From contig NZ_CP021422.1 of the NCBI RefSeq assembly GCF_002201475.1, positions 124,001 through 188,000 on the forward strand: a stretch of DNA of 64,000 nt, given 5' to 3'. Source of the DNA: Acutalibacter muris. Its GTDB lineage: Bacteria; Bacillota; Clostridia; Oscillospirales; Acutalibacteraceae. The first letter of the stretch is position 1. The number at the start of each line of letters is the position of its first letter. The notes under the pieces were generated by a model. The model was not told where the DNA came from, made no database searches, and saw nothing but the letters and a program-made list of their open reading frames with translations. The translations under genes were made by a program, and so were the position numbers. Below are positions 52,027-59,863 of the stretch, in pieces.

Positions 52027-52179
52027 CTAGCCATAGCAACCGTTCTGTTTTGTTTCCTCCATATGTACCGTACTCTTGCTGACCCCAAACTGCTTTGCGG
52101 CACAGCGGACGGTGGCCTTGTTTTCCACGATGTACTCCCCGAGCTTGGTGGCGCGGTCGTCGATAACATTGTTTGACAT
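52027..52179 (-). CDS. spoIIID: spoIIID, 5' segment, read through into the element (50-residue truncated form)
   Basis: ATG 52179 with an AAGGTG site opens SpoIIID: DDRATKLGEYIVENKATVR and KQFGVSKSTVH are its dimer/DNA-binding N-terminus. The true codons end at His39 (52065-52063); after the junction the frame reads MEETKQNGCYG and stops at 52027. The truncated product lacks the recognition-helix end and the basic C-terminal helix, so it should be inactive. Excision joins codon 39 to the 3' segment at 44242-44380. Confidence 0.93.
   Translation of the reverse strand: MSNNVIDDRATKLGEYIVENKATVRCAAKQFGVSKSTVHMEETKQNGCYG
52038..52086. repeat. Element junction at the 52-kb end (att half-sites)
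   Basis: TATGTA at 52062-52067 matches the other junction in direct orientation, with centre TG at 52064-52065. The element-side arm 52038-52063 begins AACCGTTCT and ends CCATA; its reverse complement matches the 44383-44408 arm at 18 of 26 positions. Together they would form a 54-bp attP in the circle. Confidence 0.88.
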
Positions 52180-52205
52180 ATAGGGCACCTTCTTTCGGTG
52201 CTATA

Positions 52206-52234
52206 TATCTATGCGCTCTGGGGCGGGGATATGC
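52206..52234 (-). promoter_or_regulatory. Sigma-E-like promoter of spoIIID
   Basis: Minus-strand GCATATC (52228-52234) and CATAGATA (52206-52213) with a 14-bp spacer, fitting the mother-cell sigma-E consensus (KMATATT, 13-15, CATACAMT) with a few mismatches, 26 bases upstream of the spoIIID start. A GGCCGG/CCGGCC hairpin lies just beyond it (52264-52285). Confidence 0.55.
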
Positions 52235-52311
52235 GGGGGCGGGACCGCCGGGCGGTTTGGGGCGGCCGGAATAAAAAAGCCGGCCCTCTGAAAATTTTTT
52301 GATTTACCCCC

Positions 52312-52338
52312 TAAACTTTTCCTGGAAAGTGCCGATAT
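52312..52338 (+). promoter_or_regulatory. Sigma-D (sigma-28) promoter of flagellin
   Basis: TAAA (52312-52315), 15 bases, GCCGATAT (52331-52338), an excellent match to the flagellar sigma-28 consensus (TAAA-N15-GCCGATAA). Confidence 0.85.
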
Positions 52339-52449
52339 AATAGATGTAAAACGAAACACAGATTGAAAAATGAGCAATTTTCAGCCTGAGTTCGGTTTTC
52401 GGCTTCGATTTCAGCCGGTCCGCGGCCGGAGGAAATACAAGTGTCAAGA

Positions 52450-52504
52450 TCTGACCACTAGGCCAGTGGTCAGAGAAGGCACGAACCCGGCGAGGAACGC
52501 CGGG
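52450..52504 (+). promoter_or_regulatory. Flagellin leader hairpins with possible CsrA site
   Basis: Two perfect hairpins: TCTGACCACT / AGTGGTCAGA (52450-52474, loop AGGCC) and CCCGGCG / CGCCGGG (52486-52504, loop AGGAA). The AGGA in a hairpin loop, 40-50 bases before an AAGGAGAG ribosome site, is the layout of CsrA binding sites on the Bacillus hag leader. Confidence 0.6.
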
Positions 52505-52543
52505 GGCAATAAACGCAAAAAATAATTTTAAGGAGAGAAAATT

Positions 52544-53407
52544 ATGCGTATCCAGCACAACATTATGGCTATGAACAGCTACAGGAATTACAACAACAAC
52601 ACCTCCGCTCTGTCTAAGAACCTTGAGAAGCTCAGCTCCGGTTACAAGATCAACCGCGCCGGCGACGACGCCGCAGGTCTGGCCCTGTCCGAGAAGATGC
52701 GCGCGCAGATCACCGGTCTGGACGCTGCCTATAAGAACACCAAGGACGCCACCAGCCTTATCAAGACCGCCGAGGGCGCTCTGCAGGAGGTTCAGGACAT
52801 GCTGAACCGCATGGTCTACCTGGCCGAGGAGTCCGCTAACGGTGTGTACGATAACGATGTTGACCGTCACGCCCTTCAGAGCGAGGTCGATGCTCTGCAG
52901 ACCGAAATCGAGCGTATTGCCGACAGCGCCAACTTTAACGGCAAGAAGCTGTTTAGCTCCACTGCTAACATGGCCAGCGGCTCCTTTATCTTCCAGATTG
53001 GCGACACCGCCAACACCTACGACAAGCTGTCCATGGCGACCATCCTGACTAAGGGCGCGGACTTGAGGACCCTTCTGAAAGATGCACTGGCTATCAACAT
53101 CAGCACTGTCGCCGGCGCTTCCGCAGCTATCGGCATTCTGAAGTCCAACGTGGCCACCTCCGCGATCAATGCGATTTCCGATCTGCGCGGCAAGCTGGGT
53201 GCCACCCAGAACCGTCTGGACCACACCCTGAACAACCTGTCCGTCATGAAGGAGAACATCCAGGACGCCGAGGCCACCGTGCGCGACACCGACGTAGCGG
53301 AAGAGATGATGAGCTACACCAAGAACAACATCCTGATCCAGTCCGCTCAGGCGATGCTGGCCCAGTCCAATGCTGTTCCCCAGGGCGTGCTGCAGTTGCT
53401 CCAGTAA
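52544..53407 (+). CDS. hag: Flagellin
   Basis: A 287-residue flagellin, the filament subunit, exported by the flagellar type III system. The conserved N-terminal D0/D1 (MRIQHNIMAMNSYRNY, SSGYKINRAGDDAAGLALSE) and C-terminal D1/D0 (VRDTDVAEEMMSYTKNNIL, AQSNAVPQGVLQLL) are complete; the central surface part is short. Codon use is more biased (few ATA) than in neighbours, as expected for high expression. It is driven by a sigma-D promoter. A short direct repeat (GTTGCTCCAGTAA) spans its stop codon region. Confidence 0.97.
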   Translation: MRIQHNIMAMNSYRNYNNNTSALSKNLEKLSSGYKINRAGDDAAGLALSEKMRAQITGLDAAYKNTKDATSLIKTAEGALQEVQDMLNRMVYLAEESANGVYDNDVDRHALQSEVDALQTEIERIADSANFNGKKLFSSTANMASGSFIFQIGDTANTYDKLSMATILTKGADLRTLLKDALAINISTVAGASAAIGILKSNVATSAINAISDLRGKLGATQNRLDHTLNNLSVMKENIQDAEATVRDTDVAEEMMSYTKNNILIQSAQAMLAQSNAVPQGVLQLLQ

Positions 53408-53490
53408 GAGCAATCTGCTCAGTTGCTCCAGTAATTGTAGTAATTCCAATCTATATCGTTTTAAAACTGAATTCAGTAAGCAACTAAGTG

Positions 53491-53517
53491 TTGGGGCGGG
53501 CGATATGCCCGCCCCAA
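53491..53517 (+). terminator. Terminator or attenuator after flagellin
   Basis: Perfect 11-bp arms TTGGGGCGGGC / GCCCGCCCCAA with a five-base loop, followed by TTCTTATGTTTTG. It lies 29 bases before the next gene, so it probably limits read-through to it. Confidence 0.8.
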
Positions 53518-53545
53518 TTCTTATGTTTTGTGGAAAGGACTGCCA

Positions 53546-55582
53546 ATGTCACCGATTGAAGTTGCAAGAAAGCTGGCCGGGTTTGGAAAGACAGAGGAGG
53601 CCTGTCGGGCGTATGTACTGGCTTTGGCCGCGATTCCGGGGCCGGACCCGGACGAGAAGATGGAAGCCGCCATGTATATACTACAGTTCGAGGGGGAGTA
53701 CCGCGCGGCCTATACCGCGTTTTTAGAGCTGTACCGGGACGGCCATTATAAAGAGGACGCCTGGAACATAATGACCGAAGCGTTCTATCTGCCAAATGAA
53801 AAGCTGTTGCGCTCCCGCTATGAGAACAACGTGAAGCAGCTCAGAAAATACCCATATTTATTTAGAAACGATTTCCCCGAGTTTGAGGAATTGCCCATAA
53901 AGTTTTACCCCTTTGACGACAGCTCCTATGTGCCCTATGACGCGGGCGCGGAGCGGTTCGAGGATATGATGGACCCTGGCGAGCAGGTGATCCACAGAAA
54001 TTTCTTTAAAAATTTGGAAAATCCCCTCCTGGCTGAGGAGGTTTATTCCCAGTACGAGCTGGAATACCTGAACGACAACGTGCGGCACAGCGAGTATGTG
54101 GGCCGCGAGAACCATATTTACCTCCACTATAAAAGCTGGGGGGAATTTTGCTCCTATTTGCAGGTCCTGAATTTCAGGAAGCTACTTATTGACAAGAAGC
54201 TGGTGTTCCTGATAGAAGATGAGATAAGCCGCTATCCCATTGATTTTGAAGCTCAGTATGGCATTGATTACAGCACCTTCCCAATAAAGCCCCTTGGCAT
54301 TAGGGAGATGAACCGGCTCATCTGGCACACCCAGCTTTCCTATCATAACGGCGGCGACTTTTTTAACGAGGTCTTTGACGGGCACCCCAACATTCTCTCA
54401 TATATGCCCGTGATGAACGAGGATATGGAAAAGACCATGGAGGACTTGCGCGCGACCCTGGACGACGCTAGGAGCGTGCAGGAGATTATGGAGGTCTTTA
54501 ATAACGGCGAGTGGGACAACCTGGACATGATCCGGGAGCTTTACCTGATGCGCGACCGCACGGACAAGGATATAATGGTGGCAATATGCTTTAGAAGCAA
54601 GATGTATCTGAATACCCTTGACCCCGCCGCCCGAATTGTGCCGGCCATTTTCTTCCAGCCACACTTCGGCTATAACCATGTGCTGCTGCGCGGGGACGAT
54701 ATGGGCCGGGCCGTCATGTCCTCCGAACAGTATGAAACGGTCCGCAAATCCGCTGTTTTCCGAAAGTTCAAATATATCAAATCCTTCACCCCCATGCGGC
54801 GCATTACCACAAGCTATGGCGCGAGCATCCGCTTTATGTGGGGTTCGCACCAGGCTTCGCTGGAAGAAGACGATATCTTCCCGGTGGCCGACGAGATTGT
54901 GGACCGGCTGCTGCTTCGGGGCTATCTTGTGGACGAGGAGCAGCGTGCCCTGCGCGACGGCGTAATAGTGCGGTTCGAGGACGCAAAGCTGAACCCGGCC
55001 GCCACCTTCCACGCCCTGGCAGAGTTTTTGGATGTGCCATATGCCGAAAGCATGACCAAGTGTACCCTGATGGGGGTCACCACTAATGCTATGCTCGACC
55101 AGGAGGTATACGGCTTCGACACGGCGGCGGTATATAAAACTTATGACGAGTTCTGCTGCGATGCGGAGAGGTGCTGGCTCGAGTATTTCCTGCGGGACGC
55201 CTATGAGTATTACGGCTATGACTTCCAGTATTACGACGGCGGGCCGGTGGACGAGGAGCGGGTGCTGGGGTGGCTGGAGCATTTTGACAAGATCGACTAC
55301 TACCTCCTGGAGAGCAACCGGGCCTATCATATAGACGCCGTGAAAAAGCTGCGCAAGGAAAAGGCAGAGGCCGGAGAGGCGGTCGAATATACCGCCACCG
55401 TGGAGGAGGAGGCGGAGGAAAGCCTTGCGGAGTTTATGCAGATAGTGAAGGACAGGCGCGAAAGGCTTGCCAGGATATTATTGAAGGGCCTGAAATTCGT
55501 AAACGAGCAGGGCAGGCCCCTAAAGTTCATGCCAAAGCTGGAGCTTGACCCGGCGCTTTTGGAGCAGCCCTTATATCACTGA
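53546..55582 (+). CDS. Large cytosolic protein with a sulfotransferase-like C-terminal region, putative flagellin modification
   Basis: A 678-residue protein without signal or membrane spans. The N-terminal 90 residues look like a TPR-type helical repeat. The segment DGVIVRFEDAKLNPAATFHA, then LAEFLDVPYAESMTKCTL, matches the 3'-phosphate-binding region of PAPS sulfotransferases; a clear N-terminal P-loop is not seen, so this is partial evidence. Its position right after flagellin is where flagellar glycosylation or modification genes usually sit. GGAAAGGAC precedes ATG 53546. I cannot name a family. Confidence 0.6.
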   Translation: MSPIEVARKLAGFGKTEEACRAYVLALAAIPGPDPDEKMEAAMYILQFEGEYRAAYTAFLELYRDGHYKEDAWNIMTEAFYLPNEKLLRSRYENNVKQLRKYPYLFRNDFPEFEELPIKFYPFDDSSYVPYDAGAERFEDMMDPGEQVIHRNFFKNLENPLLAEEVYSQYELEYLNDNVRHSEYVGRENHIYLHYKSWGEFCSYLQVLNFRKLLIDKKLVFLIEDEISRYPIDFEAQYGIDYSTFPIKPLGIREMNRLIWHTQLSYHNGGDFFNEVFDGHPNILSYMPVMNEDMEKTMEDLRATLDDARSVQEIMEVFNNGEWDNLDMIRELYLMRDRTDKDIMVAICFRSKMYLNTLDPAARIVPAIFFQPHFGYNHVLLRGDDMGRAVMSSEQYETVRKSAVFRKFKYIKSFTPMRRITTSYGASIRFMWGSHQASLEEDDIFPVADEIVDRLLLRGYLVDEEQRALRDGVIVRFEDAKLNPAATFHALAEFLDVPYAESMTKCTLMGVTTNAMLDQEVYGFDTAAVYKTYDEFCCDAERCWLEYFLRDAYEYYGYDFQYYDGGPVDEERVLGWLEHFDKIDYYLLESNRAYHIDAVKKLRKEKAEAGEAVEYTATVEEEAEESLAEFMQIVKDRRERLARILLKGLKFVNEQGRPLKFMPKLELDPALLEQPLYH

Positions 55583-55635
55583 TTAGACAGCAGAGGGGTC
55601 TATAAAGAAATTTACACCAAAGGAGCCGTAAAGAT

Positions 55636-56484
55636 ATGAGCATTGTTGACCTGCATACCCACAGCACGGCCTCCGACGGGCAGTATGCACCCTCTGAGCT
55701 TGTGGCCCTTGCCAAGGAGCGGGGCATAGAGGTCCTGGCCCTCACCGACCACGACAATATTGACGGCGTAGAGGAGGCCATGAGGGCAGGCAGGGAGCTT
55801 GGCCTCCGCGTGATACGGGGTGTGGAGATAAGCGCGGCGGACCACCTGAACCTGCATATTCTGGGCTATGGCTTTCCGGCGGACGCGGAGCCCCTTTCGG
55901 GGATGATAGCGCGGCTGAAAGCCGGGCGCAGCAGTCGAAAGCACAGGATCCATGAATATCTGCGCGGCAAGGGGATAGACGTCCCCCTTCGGGAGGTGGA
56001 GGAGCTGGCAAAGGGCGGGGTGGTCGGCCGGCCGCATTTTGCCCATGTGATGCTGGCCCACGGATACGTGTCCCAGAGGAAGGAAGCCTTTGACCTCTAT
56101 CTTGACACGCCGGAGTTCCACAGCCTTGACAACCGCAAGCCCAGCGCTGAAGAGTGTATAAAGACAATAAAGGCCTCCGGGGGAAGGGTCTCGCTGGCCC
56201 ACCCTTACCAGATCGAGTTTGTGCGCCAGGACGAGCGGCAGCTGGAGCCGCTTCTTCGGCGGTTGACAGGCTACGGTCTGGACGCCCTTGAGTGCTATTA
56301 CCCCAAGCATACGCCACAGCAGCAGGCGGAGTATCTAGCGCTGGCTGAAAAGTATGATCTGCAGGTGACAGGCGGCAGCGATTTTCATGGAGAGAGAAAT
56401 AAGCCGGACCACCCGCTGGCGGCATGGAGCCTGGAGGTGGACTGGTTATTCGAGGGGGCAGGGCAAAGCTTCACCACAGCTTAA
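55636..56484 (+). CDS. PHP-domain phosphoesterase (YciV/RNase AM-like)
   Basis: A 282-residue PHP hydrolase binding three metals: motifs DLHTHSTASDG, LTDHDN, GVEIS, VVGRPHFAHVML, LAHPYQ and GGSDFHGE. Relatives hydrolyse 3',5'-nucleoside bisphosphates (including pAp, the by-product of sulfotransferases) and trim RNA 5' ends. If the preceding protein is a sulfotransferase, pAp removal would fit; this is an inference. AAAGGAGCC precedes ATG. It overlaps the convergent reductase gene by 14 bases. Confidence 0.9.
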   Translation: MSIVDLHTHSTASDGQYAPSELVALAKERGIEVLALTDHDNIDGVEEAMRAGRELGLRVIRGVEISAADHLNLHILGYGFPADAEPLSGMIARLKAGRSSRKHRIHEYLRGKGIDVPLREVEELAKGGVVGRPHFAHVMLAHGYVSQRKEAFDLYLDTPEFHSLDNRKPSAEECIKTIKASGGRVSLAHPYQIEFVRQDERQLEPLLRRLTGYGLDALECYYPKHTPQQQAEYLALAEKYDLQVTGGSDFHGERNKPDHPLAAWSLEVDWLFEGAGQSFTTA

Positions 56485-57649
56485 ACACTCCCACCGCCAG
56501 CTTCGCGGCCTTATAGTACAGGGTTTCAAGCTCGCGGGAGGCGGCCCTCAGCTCTTTGGGGATATCGATATGCTGGGGACAGTGAGCGGCGCATTTGCCG
56601 CAGGAGACGCACTGTGAGGCGCTGGCAGGGTCCTTGCGCATGACGGTGCACTGGAGGTAGTCCCGGCGGCCCGAGGACCTCCCCTCGGAGTACATGGCGT
56701 TATAGCAGCGGAAGGTCCCGGGAATGTCCACCCCCTTGGGGCAGGGAGTGCAGTAGCCGCAGCCGGTGCAGCCAACCCTTACCGACTGTTGTATCGCTTT
56801 TTTTACCCGCTCTAAAAGTTCCCGGTCGGAGGGGGTCATGCAGCCGGGGGCGCAGAGCTCCGCCAGCCGCAGGTTCTCCCGCACCATCTCTATGGAGTTC
56901 ATACCCGACAGCACACAGGTCACCTCCGGCTGGTCGTAAAGCCACTTGAAGGCAAGCCCGGCGGGGGTGCGTTTCTCCGGGTCGGCGGCGAAAACGTCCT
57001 TTGCGGAGCGGGGCAGCAGGTCCACAAGCCGCCCGCCCCTCAGGGGCTCCATGATGATCACCGGCAGTCCTCTTTCGTGGGCGAAGCGCAGGCCCTTCAC
57101 CCCGGCCTGGGAGCGCTCGTCCATGTAGTTATACTGTATCTGGCAGAAGTCCCAGTCGTAGGCCTCTATGAGCTTGCAGAACATATCGGAGCCGCCGTGG
57201 TAGGAAAAGCCGATATTGCGTATCTGCCCCCTTTGCAGCTTTTCCTTTATCCAGCCCTCCATGCCCATATTGAGGAGCTTTTCCCAGGTGGCGGTATCCG
57301 TCAGCATATGCATAAGGTAGTAGTCGATATGGTCCGTCTGAAGGCGGCGGAGCTCCTCCTGAAAGAGCTTTTCCGCCCCCTGCACGGACTTTATCATATA
57401 GTGGGGCAGTTTAGTGGCAATATAGACCCTGTCCCGGCAGTTTAGCCTTTTTAAGAGCTGGCCAAGGGCCGCCTCGTTGCCCGGATAAATATAGGCGGTG
57501 TCAAGGTAGTTTACCCCGCCGTCTATGGCCGCGCCAAGCTCCCTTTCGGCCTTGTCCAGGTCAACGCCGCCGCCCTTTTTTGTGAACCGCATACAACCGT
57601 AGCCAAGCAGGGAGATATCATTACCCTTTCTGTCCTTGCGGTACTGCAT
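56471..57649 (-). CDS. Aldo/keto reductase with C-terminal 4Fe-4S ferredoxin domain
   Basis: A 392-residue protein: an aldo/keto reductase barrel (1-300) with the catalytic-type YLDTAYIYPGNE, KLPHYMIKS and DYYLMHMLTD, and a C-terminal ferredoxin part with CTGCGYCTPCPKGVDIP and CVSCGKCAAHCPQHIDIP. This combination is common in anaerobes; electrons would pass via the clusters. The substrate is unknown. Confidence 0.92.
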   Translation of the reverse strand: MQYRKDRKGNDISLLGYGCMRFTKKGGGVDLDKAERELGAAIDGGVNYLDTAYIYPGNEAALGQLLKRLNCRDRVYIATKLPHYMIKSVQGAEKLFQEELRRLQTDHIDYYLMHMLTDTATWEKLLNMGMEGWIKEKLQRGQIRNIGFSYHGGSDMFCKLIEAYDWDFCQIQYNYMDERSQAGVKGLRFAHERGLPVIIMEPLRGGRLVDLLPRSAKDVFAADPEKRTPAGLAFKWLYDQPEVTCVLSGMNSIEMVRENLRLAELCAPGCMTPSDRELLERVKKAIQQSVRVGCTGCGYCTPCPKGVDIPGTFRCYNAMYSEGRSSGRRDYLQCTVMRKDPASASQCVSCGKCAAHCPQHIDIPKELRAASRELETLYYKAAKLAVGVFKLW

Positions 57650-57743
57650 ATATATTGCCGCCTTTCGCTGAGGGTATTTAGAATTTATGATAATATTATA
57701 AGCCGGGAGCGGGGGCGCGTCAAGGATTTTTGTGCGTTTTCTA

Positions 57744-57773
57744 TTGACAATACCATAACTTTATATTTATAAT
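57744..57773 (+). promoter_or_regulatory. Promoter of the chemoreceptor gene
   Basis: TTGACA (57744-57749), 18-bp spacer, TATAAT (57768-57773), 50 bases before ATG. It looks like sigma-A, not sigma-D. Confidence 0.7.
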
Positions 57774-57823
57774 AAAGAGGTAAATTCCGGGCGTTGTTAC
57801 GGCGGCCCGAGATGAGGTGAAGA

Positions 57824-59791
57824 ATGATGAAAACCATCCGAAAGAAGATAACGGTCTGCTTGATGGCCACAGTCCTTGTGGCCCTTGTGGCGGTGGGAAC
57901 CACCAGCATAACGCTGAATTACAGCAGCACCCTTATGACAGTGGAGCAGCTTATGACACAGACCGCGAACCTTGCAGGAGAGCGCGTTGAACAGGAGCTT
58001 TTGGCCTATAGGAACGTGGCCATGGATACCGGCCGGGTGACCCAGCTGTCGGACCCGGAGGTGCCCGTTGAGGAGAAAAAGGCCATCATTGACGAGCGCG
58101 TCAGTCTGCACGGCTTCCAGCGGGGCAATGTTATAGGCGCAGACGGAATCAGCATTTTTGACGGCAAGGACTACTCGGACCGGGAGTATGTGCATAAGGC
58201 CATGGAGGGGACCGCCTATGTGTCGGAGCCCCTTATAAGCAAGGTAACCGGCGAGCTGTCCATAATGGTGGCGGCGCCCCTGTACTCCGACAGCGGGGAG
58301 ATAGCGGGCGTTGTGTACTTCGTGCCGCCGGAGACCTTCCTGAACGATATTGTTTCCTCCATACAGGTGGGGCAGAACTGCCGGGCCTATATGATAAATA
58401 AAAATGGCGACACCATCGCCGATATCACTCTTGACACCATCACCAAACAGAACGTGGAGAGGGAGGCCGCAAGCGACCCCAGCCTGAAATCCCGGGCGGC
58501 CCTGCACGAGGCCATGCGCCGGGGTGAGAACGGCTTTGGACGCATAGAGGCCGCTGACGGGCCAAGGTTTTTGGCCTATGCCCCGGTGGGCGGCACAGAC
58601 GGCTGGAGCGTGGCGGTGGCCTCGCCGGAGAGCAACTATCTGAGCGATACATATTTCGGTATGCTTATAAATGTGCTGGTGATAGTGATATCCATACTGG
58701 CCTCCATCGTGGTGGCCCTAAAGCTCTCCAGCAATATAAGCAAGCCCATGCGGGCCTGCGCCAGGCGCATGAAGCTTCTGGTAGAGGGCGACCTGGAGTC
58801 CCCCGCCCCGGAGGCGGCGGGCAGGGACGAGACCGCCGAGTTGACCCGCTCTACAGGGGAGATGGTACAGGGGCTGAATATTATTATACATGACATTGAC
58901 TACCTCTTAAACCAGATGGCCAACCAGAACTTTGATATAGTCTCCTCCCACAGGGAGGCGTATGTGGGGGACTTCCAGAGTATTTTAAGCTCCATGCGCA
59001 ACCTGAAGCTGGAACTGAGCAGCACCATCAGGCAGATAGACGCCTCTGCGGGACAGGTGTCCAGCGCCAGCGGTCAGGTGTCCAACGGGGCCCAGGCCCT
59101 TAGCCAAGGAACAATGGAGCAGGCCAGCTCCGTACAAGAACTGGCGGCCACCATCACGGAGATATCCGAGAGCGCCAAGCGCACCTCCGCCGCCGCAGAG
59201 GAGGCCGGGGAGTTTGTGAACCAGGCGGGGGCCCAGCTGGGCGTGAGCGTGAGCTATGTTGAGGAGCTTAACACCGCCATGGGCAAGATCTCCGACTCCT
59301 CCCAGGAGATAAGCAAGATAATCGAGACTATTGAGAATATAGCCTTCCAGACCAATATCCTGGCGCTGAACGCCGCCGTGGAGGCCGCCAGGGCCGGCAC
59401 CGCAGGCAAGGGCTTTGCCGTGGTGGCCGACGAGGTGCGGAACCTTGCCAACAAGTCCGACCAGGCGGCCAAGGCAACAAAGAGCCTTATCGAGACGTCT
59501 ATAGCCGCCGTAGAGGAGGGCAGCCAGGCCGTGGGCAAGGTCACGGGCTCTCTGGAGCAGACCAGCGTCTATGCCGGGCACGTGACCGAGCAGATGGACG
59601 TGGTGGTGGAGGCTGTGGAGAAGCAGACCGACTCCATCACTCAGGTGACCGAGGGCGTGGAGCAGATCTCCTCGGTGGTGCAGACCAACTCCGCCACGGC
59701 CGAGGAGAGCGCCGCCGCCAGCCAGGAGCTCTCGGCGGAGGCCAACAGCCTTAAGCAGCTGGTGGAGCACTTCACTCTGGCTTCGGAATAA
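57824..59791 (+). CDS. Methyl-accepting chemotaxis protein with dCache-type sensor
   Basis: A 655-residue chemoreceptor: membrane span at about 10-32, extracytoplasmic dCache-like sensor (to about 275; [20 protein letters not shown] and [16 protein letters not shown]), second span at about 280-302, HAMP, and the signalling helices with the hairpin tip [19 protein letters not shown]. The C-terminus ([13 protein letters not shown]) has no CheR-tether pentapeptide. Signals reach CheA/CheW; the ligand is probably a small organic acid or amino acid (inference from the fold). Confidence 0.94.
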   Translation: MMKTIRKKITVCLMATVLVALVAVGTTSITLNYSSTLMTVEQLMTQTANLAGERVEQELLAYRNVAMDTGRVTQLSDPEVPVEEKKAIIDERVSLHGFQRGNVIGADGISIFDGKDYSDREYVHKAMEGTAYVSEPLISKVTGELSIMVAAPLYSDSGEIAGVVYFVPPETFLNDIVSSIQVGQNCRAYMINKNGDTIADITLDTITKQNVEREAASDPSLKSRAALHEAMRRGENGFGRIEAADGPRFLAYAPVGGTDGWSVAVASPESNYLSDTYFGMLINVLVIVISILASIVVALKLSSNISKPMRACARRMKLLVEGDLESPAPEAAGRDETAELTRSTGEMVQGLNIIIHDIDYLLNQMANQNFDIVSSHREAYVGDFQSILSSMRNLKLELSSTIRQIDASAGQVSSASGQVSNGAQALSQGTMEQASSVQELAATITEISESAKRTSAAAEEAGEFVNQAGAQLGVSVSYVEELNTAMGKISDSSQEISKIIETIENIAFQTNILALNAAVEAARAGTAGKGFAVVADEVRNLANKSDQAAKATKSLIETSIAAVEEGSQAVGKVTGSLEQTSVYAGHVTEQMDVVVEAVEKQTDSITQVTEGVEQISSVVQTNSATAEESAAASQELSAEANSLKQLVEHFTLASE

Positions 59792-59863
59792 ACCTGTGCA
59801 AGCCGCGCCAGGATTTTCCCCCGAGGCTATGGTATGATATGCTCACATAAGGGGGGCGGCGCA

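Larger units (their letters stand above)
44383..52065 (-). mobile_element. 7,683-bp skin-like excisable element interrupting spoIIID
   Basis: Bounded by a shared TATGTA (44379-44384 and 52062-52067). It contains, in minus-strand order from the 52-kb end: an XRE regulator, a serine recombinase with an unusual C-terminus, three related small genes, a remnant helicase-like gene, a small ORF, an MNT/HEPN toxin-antitoxin pair, and a large serine recombinase whose stop codon is at the junction. No capsid, tail, relaxase or conjugation gene remains, apart from scraps. Known analogues are skin elements in sigK of Bacillus and Clostridioides; the target here is spoIIID. Confidence 0.92.

Noticed and set aside
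44242..52179. spoIIID simply destroyed by insertion (two pseudogene halves)
   Set aside because: Both halves keep clean reading frames, the join is exact at a shared six-base core, the promoter is intact, and a recombinase is flush with the element end; decay would have blurred these.
54398..55330. 310-residue minus-strand open frame
   Set aside because: Shadow of the 678-residue gene; no start signal and no recognisable motif.
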